64,000 nucleotides of DNA from Adineta vaga (Eukaryota; Rotifera), in contig CP075496.1 in NCBI GenBank assembly GCA_021613535.1, positions 6,820,001 to 6,884,000 on the forward strand, in the 5' to 3' direction. The notes under the pieces are model-generated. The model searched no databases. It had not been told where the DNA came from and worked only from the letters and a program-made list of their open reading frames with translations. Position 1 is the stretch's first letter; each line of letters opens with the position of its first letter. This document shows positions 26,201 to 37,514 of the stretch, in pieces. A program made the position numbers and the translations under genes.

Positions 26201-26844
26201 TGTCAGAAATAAACTAAACAATTCAATTTGTATCTAGATGCATGAAAGACAGGAGAATCTATATTTTGTTCCCTGCAGAAGTCTAAGAGTTTCGATGATT
26301 ATTTCATCATCAGACAGGAAAATATCATTTCTTTTAAAATTAGTTCTTATTACATGAATTGAATATTATATGATATAGATCGATTTCTCAATAAAAAAAA
26401 AGGTGTTATCACAGTCAGTTTTTCAATTAATTAAAAATAAATTGTTGATATCTATGAATATTGTACAGATCTTTGATCCCTATTTCCAATACTTCATTGA
26501 CGATATTTGGAAAACGAATAATTTGATATAAATTAATCAAATTTTCAGGCTGAAATCAGTTTAATACTATTACCATTTTCTTATCGAGAGTCACTTGTTC
26601 AATCGATAAACGTTTTATCTCCAGTATTCTAGTATATTTGTTAATAGTGATTTGATAATTCATTAATCTTAGACTGTACAGTATAGCATACTATAGAAGG
26701 AGTATGTTCTAACTTTATTTCTAAAATGCATTTACAAATGTGTAGAGAAAGAAATTCTTCGAAAGATAATGAACAAATGAATTATATTAATACAGCAAGT
26801 GATGACGAGATGCATGTAAATTCTTTAAGCTTTCATTATTGATG
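23285..26844. other. 3.5-kb gene-poor spacer
   Basis: No supported gene. A (TC)n run is at 23561-23582. Short open frames here are AT-rich and look like chance. Together with 26974-27968 it forms the largest gene-poor block in the window. Confidence 0.5.
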
Positions 26845-26973
26845 TGAGCTCAGAATTCCTTCCAGTACGGTTCGCAGGAACGGAACCTGCGAGAGAGCGC
26901 TCCAGAACACATGTATATCACCCTCACGAGCGTCCCACTCGTGCAAGCCGTAATGGAAGGAATTCTGAGCTCA
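26845..26973 (-). repeat. 129-bp palindromic element with tRNA-Ser-like core
   Basis: Arms 26845-26870 and 26948-26973 are inverted copies (26 bp, one mismatch). Inside are two perfect hairpins: 26872-26892 (7-bp stem, loop AACGGAA) and 26925-26943 (6-bp stem, loop CGTCCCA), plus the palindrome GAGCGCTC at 26895-26902. Read on the minus strand, 26952-26866 looks like a class II tRNA: TG after a 7-base acceptor strand, a D-arm with CGAGTGG (A-box-like), a long variable arm, and a T-arm GCAGGTTCCGTTCCTGC (B-box-like). The anticodon stem pairs poorly, so it is probably not a working tRNA. It is far more GC-rich than its surroundings. A tRNA-derived short element or a structured Pol III RNA are both possible. 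Confidence 0.6.
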
Positions 26974-27968
26974 TATAAATCCGTCGTGCTAATTGCACAT
27001 TAATCTTTCGGAAGAGTTCTCTCTTCGAATTATTTTCCCGGTGATAAAATCCGATGGAACAGATGCAGAATCGTATTCTGAATCGAAGTTATATTTTTTG
27101 TCTCTCTGATAACCTGTATGTGGATGGATTGTTTATTTTGAAAAAATAGTTTCTCTCTATAGATTGTGTTCCTGTCGCTGACAACATCTTTAGTATCTAT
27201 TGGTGATATTTCTAATTAGCGGAAAAGGTCAGCAGAAAAGCAGAGATATTGTATTTTGTTTATATGAGGAGGGCGTGTATTGAATAGTGGTTTAATTGAA
27301 GTAAAGATTTGAGTTTTGGAAGTTTTTCCGTGAATAGGATAGTGATGAATGCGATAAATAATTAAATCAAGAATCAACTGGTGTGTCTTGCATATGCAGA
27401 GCGTACTCTCTTTGACTCTCTAAACCCATTTCAGCGAATCCGTCGTCGGATCACAAAAGAACAGTTTTTTCGCTGGTTTCTAGGTCTGACATTTCAGTGG
27501 TTAAGCCAGAAAATTGAAAAGACGGATAAAAGCTGAGTTTTATGAAACAATTTTTCTTTCATGAATATAATTCATCTTTTTACTCAGTATACTCTAATCC
27601 TGTCTGCATGCCATTTTCCGAACAAAGACAAATCAATTGATATGAGGTTAGAAAATATAATAGTAGTCGAGCATTTATAATGCTATCATAATGATGTCTA
27701 TCGCTGACGTAGTGAAGCTTGTTTCTTTCGATCTAAACCAGATAAATGTCAAGTAATGAAATCAATAATCACGAAAGTCTAATTAACCTCGTTTGAGCCA
27801 AGATTTTGAAGGTCTAAGTGGTACCTGACGGATAGAATGATAAAAAAACTAAAAAATGATACATCAAACAAGTTTCATACATCATATCCAGCTCTTCTCA
27901 ATGCTACAGCGACTGGACATACCTTAATACATAGAAGAAGATTATATTCATTGATCTATTTTACTATA
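26974..27968. other. Non-coding spacer
   Basis: No supported gene. The short plus-strand frame at 27837-28067 overlaps the minus-strand ORF and has no splice or composition support. Confidence 0.5.
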
Positions 27969-28250
27969 TCATACCCAACTATCTTCAATTATATTCTGTG
28001 TTTTATCAATATTGTTTTGTGTGATAGTTACATCTTCAAATTTGTTCTTTTGTTTAGATTGAATTGATCGATTTTGTGAATCAGCTGATGAATTTTCTTT
28101 AGAAAATAGCTTATGATTTGAAGGATTATCTGTCGTTCGAGAGGTACTTGTTTTTGGTGTCAATAAAGATTCGATAAAAGTACTCGTAGTTACAGCCAAA
28201 TCATTTTCACTTGGTACTTTTCTTTGACGAAGTCGTTTAGGTGCTGACAT
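27969..28250 (-). CDS. Short ORF of unknown function, possibly a first exon
   Basis: 93 codons from ATG at 28250: MSAPKRLRQRKVPSEND, then a Ser/Thr/Asn-rich, hydrophilic stretch. A basic N-terminus followed by a disordered acidic or neutral part suggests a nuclear protein. The frame ends GGGTATGA, where GTATGA could equally be a splice donor, so this may be only the first coding exon with more exons to the left that I could not find. No family recognised. It lies about 740 bp downstream of SLC35B3 on the same strand. Confidence 0.4.
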   Translation of the reverse strand: MSAPKRLRQRKVPSENDLAVTTSTFIESLLTPKTSTSRTTDNPSNHKLFSKENSSADSQNRSIQSKQKNKFEDVTITQNNIDKTQNIIEDSWV

Positions 28251-28985
28251 TGTGTGTCTGGAGATGTTATTAATTTCGACAAAAACTAGGAAAAAAAACG
28301 ATGAGAGACATGACAAAAACAAATAGAAATTATTAGTTAGTTGCTATGCAATAAATTTCAACAGATAAAATGTAAGAAAGTATCAACAATGTAATAGTTG
28401 TCGAAGTTTGAAAAATTCTTCATCAATGAATGATTACAAGAAGAAATCAATCTGGACTACTACCAAAAACTTGTTTGGAATAATGAAAATTCTTCACTTT
28501 TTATAAGATCGTATGATTAAGACACTAGTGAAGAAAAGTTTCTTTAATTATGTTATCTCCAAGTATTACTTCGATATTTTTGGAATTAAGAAAACAAATT
28601 TCTTTATCAATCTATCTGTATTGATATTAGAAATAGATTTGAAAATACGAAATTTACTTTGAAATATTTTTGTTGATAGAACTATTAAATATCCGATTAT
28701 ATGATGTCATTCTTTATCTCTGTTTTTTGCGTTCTCAAAGTGTAATTTATCTGTAGTACGATTAAGCTATTTTTACGTCGTTTATTTGCAAAACACGTCA
28801 AGTGTTTCTATTTATAATAAAAATGCATGATTACAATTCAAATATTTACCAATATCTCGTGTTTCAAAATCGATACTGACTCTTACACAACCCACACAAA
28901 ATTGTATTGTAACTTGTACTTCTTGATTGTTTATCTGTTATATGTTTATTAAAGGTTTAAAAAAAGCTGAGATTCATCAAAGAAA

Positions 28986-30769
28986 TTAAACAGGTAATAC
29001 TCGAGAAGATGTTCCTTGAGAAATATTTGAAATCCAACGGTAACCAAATAAATAATTCGTAAAGAATTTTATTTTTGCATTAAATGCTGCTTGATTGCGA
29101 CTATAAACATTGAGATAAATACCAAAGATAACAATTAAACCAGACCAAACATAACTACGAAAGAAAAAAAGAAGTAAATATTATTATGAAATATGTGTAA
29201 AATATTCTACTCGAAAATAAATGGTTTGGAAAAAAGTAAAAACGATAAGATGATTGTTATTGCTTTTCGACATGTTGTTACTGTAACACAGATCAATGCA
29301 CCATATTCTTTGATTAATGTTAAGACAATATCAATGCCGAAATAACCAAAGACAGAGAAAATTAAAGAATATCCATATGTTTGTCCAGGATGCTAAAAGA
29401 TATATCTATTTTATCGACAAATAAATAGTAATATGATCATTGGAAAGAAGATAAGAACTATCTTATACAGATTACGATAAACTCAATCAAGGTAAAACAG
29501 AGATATGCTATTTTCTATGACTTAAATAACCATTTTCAATTAGTATAATAGATACAGATAGTTTAATTATATCTAAAATAAAACATCAAACCTGATTCCA
29601 AAATGCCACACTTGAAAATAAATTGTTTGTTAACAAGAGACCAAAGAAAACCATCAAGAATCCAAACATAAAACTATAGAAAACCTAGAAAAATTCCTCA
29701 TAGAAATCATCGTTTATTTCTCTTCATCTTCCTCTCCTCTCACCATTTCAACATTTGGAACATTATGCAATTTCATAATTTTCTCTTGATAATTACCAAT
29801 AATAGCATCAGCAGCAAGAGCCGAACAAATAATGAATACACCTAAACAATTCTATCATATAAAAATTCTTTTTCTTCATTCTTATACCATATGTATTAAA
29901 ATTTGGTTGAACTTTTGAATCTGCCAATGTAAAAAATATCAATCCAATTGACATACAAATCGCCGCAGCTACATCATAACGATTGAATGTTTTCTCTGTA
30001 TGAAAAATAGACAGCACACAATCAATCTTTCATCTTAATTTCACATCCTTTACTTTGAATAATAATACCACCGATAAGTACTGGTATTAATTTACAACAC
30101 TTAAACATCACTTGTGTACTATATAAATGAATAGGAAGAAACGAATACATTCAGAGGAAAATTCTTTCTTACGGATAATTCAAATAACCAACTGAATAAT
30201 TTGATAAACCCATTGTACCTAAAGTCATTATAGCAAGAATTATATATGAACGATAACTTGCTCTACGAAAGAAACGAAAAGATATTTTTAAAATAAAATG
30301 TCGAATTAAAATTTGACAAACCTTCTTTGACTTAAACCAACAAAGCCAATTTGACTAAATGAAAGTACACTATAGATTAAGAATTGATAACATGTTAAAA
30401 ACCATGCTGTTTCACTAAAACCTTTCAGTGTAAACAATAGTTCCTTTGAAGAAAAAAATCAGATTCAATAGTATTTAAAAAGAAATTTACTTGTAAATAT
30501 GCATAACCAAGATAATATAATAGAACTTGTAAACATAAGCCAAGAAAACGTAATGGATGTTGATAAGGTAATAAAGAATATTGCTGCCAAAGAGATAGTT
30601 TTGAAGTTAGATGTGATACCTGATCGTGTTCCCTTGGTACCGCACTATTTGATTTACTATCACTTGTCGTTGGCAATGAATCAAACTCTGAAATAGACGA
30701 ATAGCATATTCTCATAGTTGTTCTTATTTATGTCAATGTCAAGCAAATCCATTCACCTTGATTATGCAT
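28986..30769 (-). CDS. SLC35B3: Solute carrier 35B3, PAPS transporter 2
   Basis: Ten exons: 30769-30757, 30687-30491, 30443-30322, 30262-30173, 30118-30054, 29995-29888, 29841-29744, 29684-29592, 29392-29211, 29154-28986; 378 residues, close to the roughly 400 of vertebrate forms. It is a nucleotide-sugar-transporter-type protein with about ten membrane helices. Family stretches: FKCCKLIPVLIGG, AAAICMSIGLIFFTLADS, NYQEKIMKLHNV, TYGYSLIFSVFGYFGID, ALICVTVTTCRKAITI and YVWSGLIVIFGIYLNVYS. It should carry the sulfate donor PAPS into the Golgi lumen for sulfation of glycans and proteins. The first exon encodes only MHNQ and part of a codon. Every junction keeps frame. B3 is preferred to B2 on the LADS/VQPNFN and VTTCRKA stretches. 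Confidence 0.92.
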
Positions 30770-31534
30770 CTTGATTTATCTCTGTAAATTGCACATCATC
30801 AATTAATATTGTCTATTTTGAACTAAAATCTACAATAGCTATTGATTAAATCTGGTTGCAATCATTTTTAGACAAAGAGAAAAGAAAAACATATATAGTT
30901 ACAAATTATCTTTTCGTTTTTGGAATATCTTCTTTTTTTTTTATTTTTATAATAATTTACCATTCTTTTTTTCTTTTCCTTTTGCTCTTACACACTGAAC
31001 CGTAAAAAAAGGCTTCGTATATATATATACATACATAACACTTGAAGGGCAAGAAAAGCAGTAGAAAAAAAAACATGCGTATGTTACGAATATATAAATA
31101 TATGTATATCAGCTCTAAGGCTCTCAGATCCGGTAGAAATGCTAAAAAATACAGATAGACAACAGAAAATAGACAGAAGAAGAAAAAAGAAAGAACATGA
31201 TTTTTTTATAAAGTTATTTTTCATTTTCATAAGTCGGAACTATACAATACACTGACGATACAACACCAAAAGAAAAGAAAAGAAAAGAAAAGAGGAAAAA
31301 AATGCAATTCGTATGTACACAGATACACTGGTGTAAAAAATGTCAATAGAAAAAAGAAATGAATAAATACAAGGATAAATGTGCATGATTAGAGAGATGT
31401 GAAGATAGAAAAAAAAAGATTGTGGAATGACACGGAAAAAGATTACATGCATTATATATGTAGGTTTTTAGTTTTGTTTACTGTAATACTGAGAAAATAC
31501 AGGGTTAAAGAGTTTTTCTTTTCTCTCTATTTTG

Positions 31535-32468
31535 TTAATGATTGGCACGGGATGGTTGTTGAAGAACAAGTTTAGGTGTACGAGAATAATTTAAACGTTG
31601 TCGTTCGATTATTTTATTGTATGTTTGTTTTGATTCATCAATTTGATTCGTTAAGGTTAATTTCGAGGATGTTTTACCTGATCGTCGTCGACGTTGATGT
31701 ATGCGTTGTAAATGACGATGATGGGCAATCAATGATGATGTAGATGATTCAAGTGGTGATAATGAAGAATTTGTTGAATGACTTAACGATGTAGTTAAAT
31801 TTCGTTGATGAATCGATGAAATATTTGGATGTGGCGATGTATACTAAAGGAAAAAAGATATTCGAGATAAACAAACAAAAACGTCGATAAAACTTACTGG
31901 AAGAACGACAGACGATCGATCATCATCATCATCTGTTCTGATTTCTTCAACTTGTTCATCAAGTTTAGCGTCATTAACAGTTTTTCGATGACGTCTAGCA
32001 CGTGTTCGTGATGCAATTTGCTCGTAAACACTCATACCTAAATCATATAATTTGTTATCAATCAGTTCCACAAAAAAAGCAATTTCATCGATTTCATTCA
32101 CATACTCGCATGTTCGATAAGTAAATTCTCGATTGGATTGAAATGGTGTGTATTTGGTGAAGATGATCTATTGATTGATGGCGATTGATCAGTTCTCATT
32201 AAAGGTGGAGATGCAATCCAACTATTTGTCATTATACTATTTTTATCATTTGGTGAAGTTATATTTGATTCTACAACTATTCAAAAAAAGAAAAGAACGA
32301 TTAGTAGATGAATTGATTTTTAATGAAAAAAGAAAACTAACCAGTATCTGAAACGAATACCCAGCCATCTTCATCAATCGTTGAATCTGATGAATATCGA
32401 GTTTTATTATGTGTAGATGTTGATGATGGCATTGGTTTCGACCATAATGATGTGAGGACTTTATACAT
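31535..32468 (-). CDS. TP53INP: TP53INP / DOR family autophagy-nuclear cofactor
   Basis: Four exons: 32468-32342, 32276-32106, 32037-31898, 31843-31535; 248 residues. Two family signatures are visible: the acidic LC3-interacting region EDGWVFVSD near residue 35, and SWIASPP followed by NPIENLLIEHASMSVYE, rebuilt exactly across the exon 2/3 junction. Vertebrate TP53INP1/2 and fly DOR shuttle from nucleus to cytosol, bind Atg8 proteins and promote autophagy, and act as transcription cofactors. After the second box come an Arg-rich stretch (RTRARRHRK), an Asp run and a basic C-terminus (HQRRRR, RQRLNYSRTPK). Transcribed away from MED18 with 733 bp between start codons. Confidence 0.9.
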
Positions 32469-33201
32469 TTTATGACCTTGAAATAAAGGAGAAAAATAGA
32501 GGATATACATATAGTTAAATGAAAAAGAAAAAAAAACACAAACGAGATATAATCAACTTGATGTTGTTGCTGTTACTATTGTTGAAGATAGAAAGGAATC
32601 ATTCATTGTTTTTGTCTTAACCGATGGTATATACAAAATGTCGGTTGTATGTGCGATATAGTTGAGAATGAGAAGAAAATATCTGCGTTTCTAGCAATGA
32701 TAGTTGACGCGGGCACGAGAAAAATGCGCTAAGCAAGCAAGAAAACGACAAGATTGTCGATCAAATAATTACGCGTCGAGTTGGAGGAAAGAAAAAAAAT
32801 TGTCAGACTCAATCTCATCATCTAACCCATACGCTGCTTGCATGCCAAGATCACATGGCTGATTGACCTATGCTTGTCAAAGTTGAACCAATAAAAATTA
32901 TTTCTAATATTTTAATCATTGATTTGTTAGAAATTTAAAGCCTATTTATTGATTTAATAGTTACAAACACAAATATTTTTTGACCTAACTATAATTTGCA
33001 GCGACATCTATGGAAAATAAGATATTTTACTGAAATTAAATTCCAAACTAATTATTTAAGAAAGAAAAATTATAGTAAAGAAGTTTTTCAAAGTATAAAC
33101 TCCTCTTTTCTGACTAATCATTTTCATTGGTTTGGAAATTGAGCCAATAATGATAAAAATGAATATTTCTTCTGTTTAAAAATTAAATTCAAAAAGAAAC
33201 G
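32469..33201. promoter_or_regulatory. Divergent intergenic region between TP53INP and MED18
   Basis: 733 bp shared by the 5' ends of two genes transcribed apart. It probably holds both promoters. No coding sequence and no clear TATA box were seen on either side. Confidence 0.4.
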
Positions 33202-34180
33202 ATGGATCCAGCCCAACTTTTAGGTTCACAAAATCGTTCATTTCCATCATTAGAATATGTTCTTCAAGGTAGTATTCAAGATGATCATGTTCCTTTATTA
33301 AAAGCTCGTTTGCAAGGATTATGTGATAATATTACTGGTTAGTTTCATTCTTTTTCATAGAAAAAAATTCATTCAAATGCAAATATTCTATCGTTTAGGT
33401 GAAGTTGAACAATTTGATGATCATGAAGTCGTTTATACACTACGTATTCCTTCAGCATCAAATGTATCGTTACGTGTTCGTTATGCTCTTGATGATTTAC
33501 CGAATTCAATCTATCATTTACGTTATGTTGCTTCGGCTGAATTAGATAAAAGTCCAAATGTTAGTGTACGACAATTTCATGATTGTTGTGTAACGAAGAA
33601 TATTCAAGCATTCTTGCAAGAACTTGGCTTTGCTCATGATTATGAATATTACGCAAAAGGTGATATCTATCGAAAAGGAAGAATAAAAATAACTGTGGCA
33701 AAAATTTCAACAGTAAATATCATTTGCTTTTGAATTCTTTCATACAAAAGAATTTATAATAGATAAACAAGGAATTCTGTTTAAAAGTGATGAGAGAAAG
33801 ATTTGAACGTGTTTTTTACAGGATCTTCCCAATCTGATATATATTCGACTTTCATCAAATTTCAATTATATTTCTATTTAGCCACCTGAACGAAATCGTA
33901 ATGATATGAATCCGATGGTGAATCGTCGATTATTTACAAATTCCTGCTTTGTTGAAATGTCATTGATTGGATCGATGCATGATGTAAAACTTTTCTTTTA
34001 TATTTCATTTTCAAAACCATTTTCTTCTATTGAATAGGATAAAGTCGGAGATGAAATGAAATCATTTGCTGAACAACTTAAACCGTGAGTTTTTTGAATA
34101 AATATTGATATATTCAAGCTTTCTCTTTTGGTTCTTCTTCTAGATTGATATCTCTCGAAAAGATTGATCAAAAACGTTAA
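33202..34180 (+). CDS. MED18: Mediator complex subunit 18
   Basis: Five exons: 33202-33337, 33399-33712, 33882-33983, 34038-34084, 34144-34180; 211 residues, matching the usual size of about 208. Family stretches: LEYVLQGSIQDD near the start, RLQGLCDNITG, YHLRYVAS, ELGFAHDYEYYAKGDIYRKG, then the end block DEMKSFAEQLKPLISLEKID. MED18 is part of the Mediator head module (with MED20) that links activators to RNA polymerase II. The start MDPAQLLGSQ is the first Met of the frame. Introns are 53-169 bp. It is the first gene of a same-strand run with POLR1E and HIRIP3. Confidence 0.95.
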
Positions 34181-34724
34181 TTTAATTTATTCATACTTTT
34201 TTGTCTCATGTTCATCTGTAAAAAGATTTAAAAATTTATTTTGTATTTCAGATAATATAAATTTGAGTTGATATTTACGCAACAAGTGATTTCGTAAGTA
34301 AAAATATATTTGCATTTAGTTTTTAATCAGCTGCACTAATTATTTCTTAGCTATATAAGATCTAAGTTATAGATAGAACGAATATCTGTATGTACAGAGA
34401 AACTCACTAGATTCACATAAATGTTTATTTCACTGTATACAATGGTAAAATCGATTTTGATTACAGCATAGATTATTGATTATCTAGGTTTTTAATGAGA
34501 TCATTTTTTCTGAACATGTTTGAAAAATAATATAAAACATGGCTTTATTTTAAGGAAGTGGCTATGTGCACCCAGGTGTACATAGTCAAGTGGCTATGTA
34601 CACCCGAGTACACATAGCCACATGACTATATGCACCCAGCTACATATAATAGACTGGTCAGCATAAATCAAGCATTATAATAAAATTGGTATACAAAAAT
34701 CAACTTAATTTAAATAAGGAACAA

Positions 34725-34937
34725 CTATTTTGCAAAAATTTCTAGTATAATCTGTCCAAAAAGTTCGTTTGGGTGAATGTTTTGTTTTATAAATAATTCG
34801 AGAACGCAAACAACTAGGGATCTGCAGGTTTCATCAAATGAAAGAGAGGGAATTATGATATCTTTTTCTATGATATTTTGTAGGATAAAGCTCTTCTGAA
34901 ACTCATCGTCGCCGAAAAACATGAAGAAAGAATGCAT
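34725..34937 (-). CDS. 70-aa ORF in left arm of fold-back element
   Basis: Product MHSFFMFFGDDEFQKSF onward, hydrophobic and acidic, ends EIFAK. It is identical in protein sequence to the ORF in the right arm. I see no transposase motif. It may be a remnant of a longer protein or a chance frame kept by the inverted duplication. Confidence 0.4.
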   Translation of the reverse strand: MHSFFMFFGDDEFQKSFILQNIIEKDIIIPSLSFDETCRSLVVCVLELFIKQNIHPNELFGQIILEIFAK

Positions 34938-35219
34938 CTAAGTGACTTGTAATCTATGATTCAGGATATAATGCTCTTTCTCACCTTTCACAACATTTTC
35001 ATTGCAATATTTACTTGTTACGATAAAAAATGTGAAAATGTGATGAAATATCAGTCCAAAACCCTATTATTTGTGTATCCACATACGCGATTTTGTTTGG
35101 TCAACGTTACGTCGGAATAAGATAACCATTTGTATTGTATCCTGAATCATAGATTTCGAATCTGTCTTTCTAAATCAAAGACTGTAATTGAAACTACATG
35201 TCGATTACAAGTCACTTAG

Positions 35220-35432
35220 ATGCATTCTTTCTTCATGTTTTTCGGCGACGATGAATTTCAGAAGAGCTTTATCTTACAAAATATCATAGAAAAAGATATC
35301 ATAATTCCCTCTCTTTCATTTGATGAAACCTGCAGATCTCTAGTTGTTTGCGTTCTCGAATTATTTATAAAACAAAACATTCACCCAAACGAACTTTTTG
35401 GACAGATTATACTAGAAATTTTTGCAAAATAG
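35220..35432 (+). CDS. 70-aa ORF in right arm of fold-back element
   Basis: Mirror copy of the ORF at 34725-34937. The two copies differ by about three bases, all silent (Glu GAG/GAA, Leu CTA/TTA, Ser TCC/TCT). The bases just before ATG read CACTTAG, so the frame is closed upstream, or the ATG follows a possible splice acceptor. Function unknown. Confidence 0.4.
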   Translation: MHSFFMFFGDDEFQKSFILQNIIEKDIIIPSLSFDETCRSLVVCVLELFIKQNIHPNELFGQIILEIFAK

Positions 35433-35634
35433 TTGTTCCTTATTTAAATTAAGTTGATTTTTGTATACCAATTTTATTATAATGCTTGATTTATGCTGAC
35501 CAGTCTATTATATGTAGCTGGGTGCATATAGTCATGTGGCTATGTGTACTCGGGTGTACATAGCCACTTGACTATGTACACTTGAGTGCACAGAGCCACT
35601 TCTTTATTTTAAATATATTTTGATTTCATTTTAG

Positions 35635-35643
35635 ATATTCATC
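35635..35643 (+). promoter_or_regulatory. Splice acceptor and short leader before POLR1E
   Basis: TTTCATTTTAG ends at 35634, nine bases before the POLR1E start codon. It could be the acceptor of a 5' UTR intron or of spliced-leader trans-splicing. The same arrangement precedes HIRIP3, ITFG1, TPD52 and PET100. Confidence 0.5.
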
Positions 35644-37438
35644 ATGAGTAATACAGATTCATTTGCTATTGGTAAGTCATCGAATGAGTATCTTTATCGA
35701 ATATTTCTATCAACGAATTTTATCATGGATGAATACTTTACACCAGTCATTTTCGATAGAAGTTGTCAGTTTATGTTGAAAAAGAATGATATAAATTCAG
35801 ATTTCGAATAAGATATGAGAAGAACGATTAAACTGTGGTGATATCTGAAACAAAGTTGATTAATAAGAATTCGTTATTCTTGATCCTTTTATTAATTATT
35901 TTAGTTCATTTTCCTCAAAATCCTAAAATAACAGCCGAAGATATGCTCGATATACAGTTTGATACATCTACAACAACTATTAAAACAGCTGATTTAACAT
36001 ATGAAGGTCATAGTACAAAATCATCTGATTTATGTGGTATTCTTGGATTTGTTGATGATCAAGGACATATTCATCTCTCATCAAATTTTGATCTATATAC
36101 AATGCGTCCAAAACTAACGGATTTTAATGTGACATTAGCACAAAACTTGAATATCGACGATAATAAACTTAATGTAAGAGATATTTCTATCAAAAAAAAA
36201 CTAAACTAAACTTTTTTTTATTTAAGAGAAATGATTTGGATGAAAAATTTGGAACAGAGAAAAAACGTCGTTCCGTACATTCAAAAAAGCGTAATACTAT
36301 TGAAGCCAATGTTCTTGAAACAGCTGTATCAGCTGCACGTGAACAAGTAGTTAATATCAATGAAGAACAATTAAATGAAAGTTTAAATAATAATAATAAT
36401 TCAATCATATCGCTTGATAATGATGAACAAATGGCCATACCAAAACCAAATTATGATGCAGAAAAGCCTGGAGATGTTTTTCATCTCGATGATAGTTCGT
36501 ATTGAAAATGAATTTTGTCGTGTTGACTTTTTTTCTCATTGAATAGTTATTAATCAAAATGATTTATCATCATTAAACGATAAATGTAATGAAATTGTTG
36601 ATGCAACTAAAGAAATTATACAAAAATGGTCAAAAGAAGGCACTTATACAGCATTTGTATGCGATCAAATGAAGAAATTACCTGTCAATCATGCAGAACG
36701 AATATTATGTGCATCGAAAATTCTCTATTTACATTATTTAATTACGTTTTTTAAACGTTCAGTCTTTAAACGTTTAACTGGAAGTAAGTTTTCATTGATA
36801 AATCACATCTTAAGAGCTTTAGTTTATTAATATAGAACCATTTCCCGATGATGCACCACGGACCTTACAAGATAAAGCATTACATGTGTATGCTGTAGCT
36901 AATATTAATGAACGTACACGAAAACAAGACAAGTAAGAAGATTTTCTAGAGAAAAGAATTCAATTAAATTTAAATTAAGATAGATCATATTGATCGTAAT
37001 ACTCATATAGCTAAAAGAACTTGTTAGATTCACTATTTTAGATCTTATTGTAATATTTCCGTTAAATTTGATAATGTCAGTCTATTATTCATCATTATTT
37101 TTAGTACTGTTCCACCACGTCTTCGATTAAAATTAACGGCACATATATGCATTCTATCGTTGTATATTTGTCAATTTACGGTGGATATCGATAGTTTACG
37201 TTCGTCACTTGGTAGTTCAACATCATTACTAAAGTAAATTCAAATCTTTGTCATCTAGACAAATCGAATATTTGTCATTTCATAATTTAGATTACAAGAT
37301 ATCTTTACTGAACTTGGTTGCAAAATCATAAAAGTAGCACATACAAGTGTTGCTAGACTTGAAACTCCTATGACTAAACCAAAAATAAAAGATACATTAT
37401 CTACTGGATCGAATCGAAAACGAAAACGAACAACTTAG
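35644..37438 (+). CDS. POLR1E: RNA polymerase I subunit A49 / PAF53
   Basis: Seven exons: 35644-35671, 35905-36173, 36227-36494, 36547-36783, 36836-36932, 37105-37233, 37291-37438; 391 residues. The N-terminal dimerisation part reads VHFPQNPK and CGILGFVDDQGHIHL. The family-typical linker FGTEKKRRSVHSKKRN follows, then the tandem winged-helix part with FFKRSVFKRLTG, PPRLRLKLTAHICILSLY and IFTELGCKIIK. A49/PAF53 pairs with A34.5/CAST in the TFIIF-like module of RNA polymerase I and aids initiation and elongation of rRNA transcription in the nucleolus. The C-terminus is basic (KRKRTT). Only 77 bp separate its stop from the HIRIP3 start. All junctions keep frame. Confidence 0.9.
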
Positions 37439-37487
37439 ATTGTTCATTTGTGTGTGTGAATGATTACTGTTTTGTTTTTTGTTTTAG

Positions 37488-37514
37488 ATTTTCTATCTTT
37501 AAAAAAAAAGAATT
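37488..37514 (+). promoter_or_regulatory. Acceptor in the 77-bp POLR1E-HIRIP3 gap
   Basis: Between the POLR1E stop (37438) and the HIRIP3 ATG (37515) there is a pyrimidine tract and AG (TTTGTTTTTTGTTTTAG, ending 37487). The gap is too small for a usual promoter and fits an intercistronic trans-splice acceptor. Confidence 0.5.

Larger units (their letters stand above)
34554..35602. mobile_element. 1.05-kb fold-back DNA transposon, non-autonomous
   Basis: Flanked by a perfect 10-bp direct repeat TTTATTTTAA (34544-34553 and 35603-35612), read as target-site duplication. The two halves are long inverted copies: about 34555-34970 pairs with 35120-35602. The ends carry several direct and inverted copies of a motif like GTGGCTATGTACACCC, so each terminus can itself fold into a hairpin. 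The left arm lacks about 50-60 bp present in the right arm (after GATTACAAGTCAC), with short ATC homology at the break. Each arm holds one copy of a 70-codon ORF, in opposite orientation. A 9-11-bp duplication fits Mutator-like elements, and long arms fit Foldback/Galileo-type elements; class not settled. It sits between MED18 and POLR1E. Confidence 0.88.

Noticed and set aside
26845-26973. A functional tRNA-Ser gene
   Set aside because: Anticodon stem pairs poorly, the acceptor stem is extended by a further 19 bp on each side, and the 7-base acceptor strand has a mismatch; a tRNA-derived element is more likely.
30499-30696. 65-codon plus-strand frame
   Set aside because: Lies antisense to a coding exon of SLC35B3, which has clear family matches.
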